Shown here one piece after another: positions 59,670-64,000 of a stretch of 64,000 nt of DNA (its first letter is position 1; every line of letters begins with the position of its first letter). Source of the stretch: Gymnopus androsaceus JB14 (taxonomy: Eukaryota > Basidiomycota > Agaricomycetes > Agaricales > Omphalotaceae); NCBI GenBank assembly GCA_009733575.1, contig ML769386.1, positions 666,033-730,032 on the forward strand. The letters run 5' to 3'. A program made the translations under genes and the position numbers. The notes beneath the pieces were generated by a model. That model was given only the letters and a program-made list of their open reading frames with translations. It was not told where the DNA came from and made no database searches.

Positions 59670-60532
59670 ATGCACCACCATATACCTTCACGCTCTACAA
59701 GTACTCCAGTCTCTTCCACTCACTACTCACCATCTAATCACGTCGTTGTAGATCTCAAAAATGCTGAAGATCATGAACGACACCGTCCTCGGCCCCTACC
59801 CAGGCCACCTGTCACAGAAGAGCAACACCTCACACGATCCAATAGTAGATCTCTCCCACCGCGTCCTCTTCCTGCGCCACCTCCACCGACCAAATCCCCT
59901 CCCCCTTCCCTGTCGATAAATACCTTGCCGTTCAAACTTTCGACCTTTGAATCTTACACAAAAATTATCCCCCGCTTCTAGTAGTCATCTAAGACATCGA
60001 CATCCATCTGTGCTGTTAACATTAGACACCTCCTCGGAGGTTCTAAACCGCCCATCCTGCTCAAAAGATACCATGGCGGGTAGTCCGATATCACCACCCA
60101 TCTTGGCCCCGACACCGAGAACTGCGAGGCAAAAACGTATATCGAAGCTACAAAGACACCTGGGGGAAATAATACCTCAGGATCTCGTCCCGCTAGCACC
60201 TATTCCCGCTCGCCTCCGAAGTGTCTATGAATGGGAGCATCCACAGCCGCTGGATGCTTTACAGAGGCCAGAAGACACATTTCGGTCTCCAACTCCTGCT
60301 GCTCTTATTGCCGTCAGGTTGAAGGCGTTTGAAGAGGAACGTCGAGACTCGTCGGAAGCTCACCCTGACTTGGAAGAGGAGGAAGAGCTATGGGATCCAC
60401 GACTTGTATATTATGCCGATAAAAACGGTGCAGGATCAGCACACAGATAGACAATGGCTATGGGAGAAGGAAGGTAGGCGATGGGAAGCGGACGATCCTG
60501 CTCATGTTGTACACGCTCTACGGACTCTGTAA
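59670..60532 (+). CDS. Proline-rich protein with two frame breaks
   Basis: Three consecutive overlapping frames read as one protein of about 287 residues: 59670 to about 59940 (Pro-rich, PRPLPRPPVTEEQ, PPRPLPAPPPPTKSPPP), then 59947 to about 60430 (RQKRISKLQRHLGEIIPQDL, ALIAVRLKAFEEERR), then to 60532 (RQWLWEKEGRRWEADDP ending ALRTL). Each change is +1 (one base too many), the first near 59930-59960 and the second near the A run at 60420-60425. No GT-AG introns explain them. The KRISKLQRHLGE core resembles small mushroom proteins of unknown role. Either the sequence has two errors or the gene is decaying. Confidence 0.55.
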
Positions 60533-61259
60533 TATATTTTCAGTACGTTGCTCACTACACTCATTTGTATATTATCCTTGCATATCATTTTGTCGCGAAC
60601 GCGTTACGATTATGATAGTTTATAACGCGTTTTATACCTACTCCTGTAATACCTGTAATAATATGTACAGTAATGTATTTTTTAGTATCTCGATTGTCTC
60701 ACTGGTTCAAGAGATTTTCATCCAAGTATCTTGAAGGTTACGCTCGGGAAGCATATATACTAATATGTATACTCTGCTTATAGGAGACTACTCGGGAAAG
60801 CGACCATCGCTATCTTCGTTTCTCGTTACTTACCTGATTCTTGGGAATCGATGAAACAAACAAGTGCATCTGGAGTCCCAGACCGATCAACCGCTCGCTT
60901 CTCGACGTATCTGCTCGTCTGCTCTATCATGTCCAGATCCGCGTTTTAACATGAGCGAACATGGTGAGTCATACGCAACCAAACTACTATCCGCGACGAC
61001 TCTGGAAAGTACTATGCCACGCCTACGTCACAGGTGAGAGAGGATACTTGATTGAAACTAAATTAAATGAGGTTGTCTAACTATCTGGGATCTAACTCCA
61101 ATTGTCATCTTACGGATGTGGGACTTTGGTAGCTATCGAAGGTAATATATGCACACCGTCACACGATCTGTTCCAAGGTTCTGTTCCAAGGTTTAAAAGA
61201 CATAAACAACCGCAAAAGTTCCCAACTTCCAACTTGAAGGTTAAACACCACGACTTGAC
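60533..61259. other. Gene-free spacer
   Basis: This AT-rich stretch lies upstream of the LamB/YcsF gene and includes its promoter. No gene or repeat is recognised. Confidence 0.5.
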
Positions 61260-62508
61260 ATGACTCCGCTTAAAGCCTCCGTGAATTGCGATCTGGGAGA
61301 GGTGGGCGTTTTTGGGCTTGAGATTCTTATCTTTGTACTCAGAATTATTTCTTAGGGATTTTCTATCTACAAAATTGTAAGCTCCATTTTTATCGACCGA
61401 GTGCTTTCTCACTGGCGTTATGGTAGGCTGACGATGAAGCGCTAATGAAGCAAATATCCCTTTGTAACATTGCTTGCGGGTTTCACGCGTCGTATGTAAC
61501 GCTCTACAGCATTTCGATCAAGCTCTAACTCGCTCCAAGTGATTTCACGATAATGAACGAGACGGTCAAGTTGGCGAAAGATAATGGAGTCCTTGTAGGG
61601 GCTCACCCTTCATTACCAGACCGACAGGGATTCGGGCGTAGGGAAATGTTAATGGAACCTGTGAGTTCAAGTCACATCTATACATTTCTTACTCAATTGC
61701 GGGTCGGAATTTTCTATTTAGAATGAGCTTATATCTTGCTTCGTATATCAAGTGGGAGCACTTTGCGGCTTTCTGCGAATGCACGGTCTAGTGCTGAACC
61801 ATGTACGAGACACTCCTAACACCAATCTAGCATAACTCAAATCGAGCAGATTAAACCTCACGGTGCTATATATGGACAAACTGCTAGATCTGCCGAGTTA
61901 GCTCGAGCCGCGGTTAGCGTTTGCAAGATTTTTTCCACCTCCAGTCATCAAGTAGCATTCATTGGGCTCGCAGGAACAGCGCATCAAGCAGCTGCAGAAG
62001 AACTGAGCGTAAGATTTATTCCAGGTGCGGTTTCTCAGCATTTTCTCCATGATTTAAGAGTAATCATTCTCTTTACAGAATGGTTCGCCGATTTGGAGTA
62101 TAATCGGTCGGGACAGCTGCTTATCACCCAGTGAGTTGAGCTAGCTTACTATCGCACTGTTTCTAGGTTCTCACCCGAGTAAAAAATTTCAGGGTTCACA
62201 CACCTGTAAAACACGAAGTTGTTCACGAGCGTGTACGTGGGTCTATGATAACCAAGTCCTGACCGGTGACCCTTCTTAGGTGAAAAGGCTATTGGAACGC
62301 CACGAAATATCAACTAACGAAAACTCTTATCTCCCTTTGGGACAAGACGTTGATGAAGTCACTATATGTTGCCATTCAGATACACCTGTATGCGCCGTTC
62401 AAGTCTACCTGCTTTGCACTAACCTGGCTTTAGGACTCCATTGGAATTGCGCAGCTTGTAAAGTCACTGGTTGATGAGAGTAATCAGTTGGCTGGATATT
62501 CCATGTGA
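61260..62508 (+). CDS. LamB/YcsF family protein (5-oxoprolinase subunit A type, PxpA)
   Basis: Ten exons: 61260..61301, 61356..61376, 61427..61491, 61540..61660, 61722..61802, 61850..62024, 62079..62130, 62193..62232, 62280..62387, 62434..62508, in phase, 259 residues, the usual length. Family motifs are VNCDLGEGF at the start, [61 protein letters not shown] and the CHSDTP motif near the end. In bacteria PxpA works with PxpB and PxpC to open 5-oxoproline using ATP. Here the next gene, 209 bp downstream on the same strand, is a biotin carboxylase, so the two products probably act on one substrate. The match is close; the exact substrate in fungi is inferred. Confidence 0.9.
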
Positions 62509-62716
62509 TATCTGCTTTGAAAGGAGACCGCAGGTCCAATTATACTATTCCATATGATCCTCTTTCTCAGTCAATTATTAGTTTCTCATGAACCGGGAAA
62601 GAGAAAATAATGACTCCACACGGGCAGCCATAAGAGCTACATTCGTCCATGTCACAGGGTCATGCACTGCACTACATATATGTTGGTTTGCTTTTTGATT
62701 TCTCCAATAGAGCACT

Positions 62717-64000
62717 ATGTACAACGGTGAAAAACTTCTCATTGCCAATCGAGGCGAGATCGCTGTCCGCATCCTCCAAACTGCCCGAAAAATCGGACTT
62801 GCGACTGTTGCCGTCTATACGCCTTCAGATGCACTTGCTCCGCATGTTACTCTTGCAGATGAAGCTGTACCCCTTCCTACTAAATCTGGGGAATCCGAGT
62901 TCAGTGCTTATTGCACAAGTGAAACCATCCTGTCAATTTGCGCAGAGTATTCGGTAACACTGTTGCATCCGGGCTATGGATTTCTTTCCGAAAATGCAGA
63001 GTTTGCCAATATGGTCATCCGTAATGGTATTATTTGGCTTGGGCCAAATCCAGATATAATCAGGACCATGGGTATGAGGTTTTTTTCTCTGCCAAGTTGA
63101 TCCATGCTGATGGGTGCCACGTGTGTATATACAGGTATTAAACACGCAGCTAGACGTATTGCTGAGGATGCTGGGATTCCTGTGGTGCCTGGATCAAATG
63201 GACTAGTCATGAATGAGAATGAAGCTCTAGACATTGCAAATCAGATAGGGTTCCCAGTGATGATAAAAGCAACTGCAGGAGGAGGAGGAATGGGTCTTGT
63301 GGTGTGCAAAAATGAAGATGAATTGATGCAAAAATTCCAGAGCACATCGGAGCATGCGAAAGTATGGATTTTTATTATCTCATTGGTCTATACCATACTT
63401 AATCTTCATTGAAAGAGGCTATTCCAGAATTCAGGTCTTTTTGTTGAACACTACTTCCCATCTGCTCATCACATTGAGGTTCAAGTGTTCGGAGATGGCA
63501 TGGGTGCTGTAGTGCATATGGGAGAGCGTGAATGTAGCATTCAGAGAAGGCATCAGAAAATATTGGAAGAAAGCCCCAGCCCTTTTTGCAATCTACATCC
63601 AGGTCAGAACTTCATTTCCTTTGATGATAAATGAGTACCTAGACTGATTTAACTTTTAAAAAATTCAGAGTTGAAAATGGCATTGGTAAATGATGCTGTA
63701 AAGTTGTGTAAAGCAATTCACTATTGCTCTGCTGGTAAGTTTTCTGAGTTTATAATCCGTGAAACTAGGTATGTACAACTCACAATGCCCATAGGAACAG
63801 TGGAATTCATTGTGGATGACTTGTCATTCAAACATTTCTTTTTAGAGATGAACACTCGGATACAGGTTTGAAGGTTTCTTGAATAATCACATTGAAATAT
63901 CTGTTGAAGTTCATACTAACAGGTCGAACATCCTATCACTGAGGTCATATATTCCAACATAGACATCATTAAGATGATGATTGATTGTGGATTGTATCAA
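62717..64000 (+). CDS. Biotin-carboxylase enzyme, 5' part (runs off window)
   Basis: Exons: 62717..63071, 63135..63361, 63428..63602, 63669..63734, 63795..63865 and 63923 to the window end, all in phase. The first 330 or so residues are a biotin-carboxylase domain: LLIANRGEIAVRI, HPGYGFLSENAEFA, ATP-grasp lysine region FPVMIKATAGGGGMGL, VQVFGDGMGAVVHMGEREC with QRRHQKILEE, and EMNTRIQVEHPITE. The ending YSNIDIIKMMID corresponds to the segment before the BC-CCP linker. Together with the LamB/YcsF gene upstream, the likely full product is the urea-amidolyase-like type with PxpB/PxpC-like carboxyltransferase domains and a biotin carrier. A 3-methylcrotonyl- or propionyl-CoA carboxylase subunit is less likely from context. 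The part beyond 64000 will decide. Confidence 0.88.

Overview
The window is nuclear DNA of a filamentous fungus, most likely a mushroom-forming basidiomycete (Agaricomycetes). Genes are dense, on both strands, and cut by many introns of about 50 bases with GT...AG ends. The families also fit: DUF6533, DUF6593 and DUF6699 proteins, a CorA-like GMN transporter with a long N-terminal extension, a flavin halogenase like those of Armillaria, and a p21-activated-kinase-like kinase. I rebuilt gene models by hand from splice sites and reading phase; several close exactly in phase.

Layout. 0-12 kb: the 3' part of a coiled-coil/low-complexity gene, a large PAK-like kinase (minus), a single-heme cytochrome-c-like protein of bacterial type (minus, one-base frame break) and a DUF6533 membrane protein (minus). 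12.9-23.5 kb: a run of membrane proteins: a Dal5-type MFS transporter with three consecutive tiny exons, a multi-pass membrane protein whose 3' end lies in a 126-bp tandem duplication, an ArsB/NhaD-type transporter (minus) and a CorA-like transporter. 23.8-38.6 kb: two copies of one segment. Each holds a divergent gene pair, a DUF2306 membrane protein (minus) and a pseudokinase-armadillo protein (plus). In copy A the DUF2306 gene is intact and the pseudokinase broken; in copy B the reverse. 39-49.3 kb (all minus): a serine-rich protein, the halogenase (one-base frame break), a DUF6593 protein and a DPP1-type lipid phosphatase. 50.5-57.7 kb: a small Cys-rich protein, a protein with an N-terminal helical bundle and TPR-like C-terminus, a DUF6699-like protein and a class V aminotransferase. 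59.7-64 kb: a proline-rich protein with two frame breaks, then a LamB/YcsF (PxpA-type) gene followed by a biotin-carboxylase gene that runs off the window; the last two probably act together in 5-oxoproline or a related amide pathway.

The most interesting signal is the reciprocal decay of the two duplicated gene pairs, which leaves one working copy of each gene about 8.7 kb apart. A second theme is a set of isolated one-base frame breaks in otherwise well conserved genes, which need read-level checking before they are called pseudogenes. I saw no CRISPR array, rRNA, convincing tRNA or intact transposable element. Stretches without a gene are listed as such.
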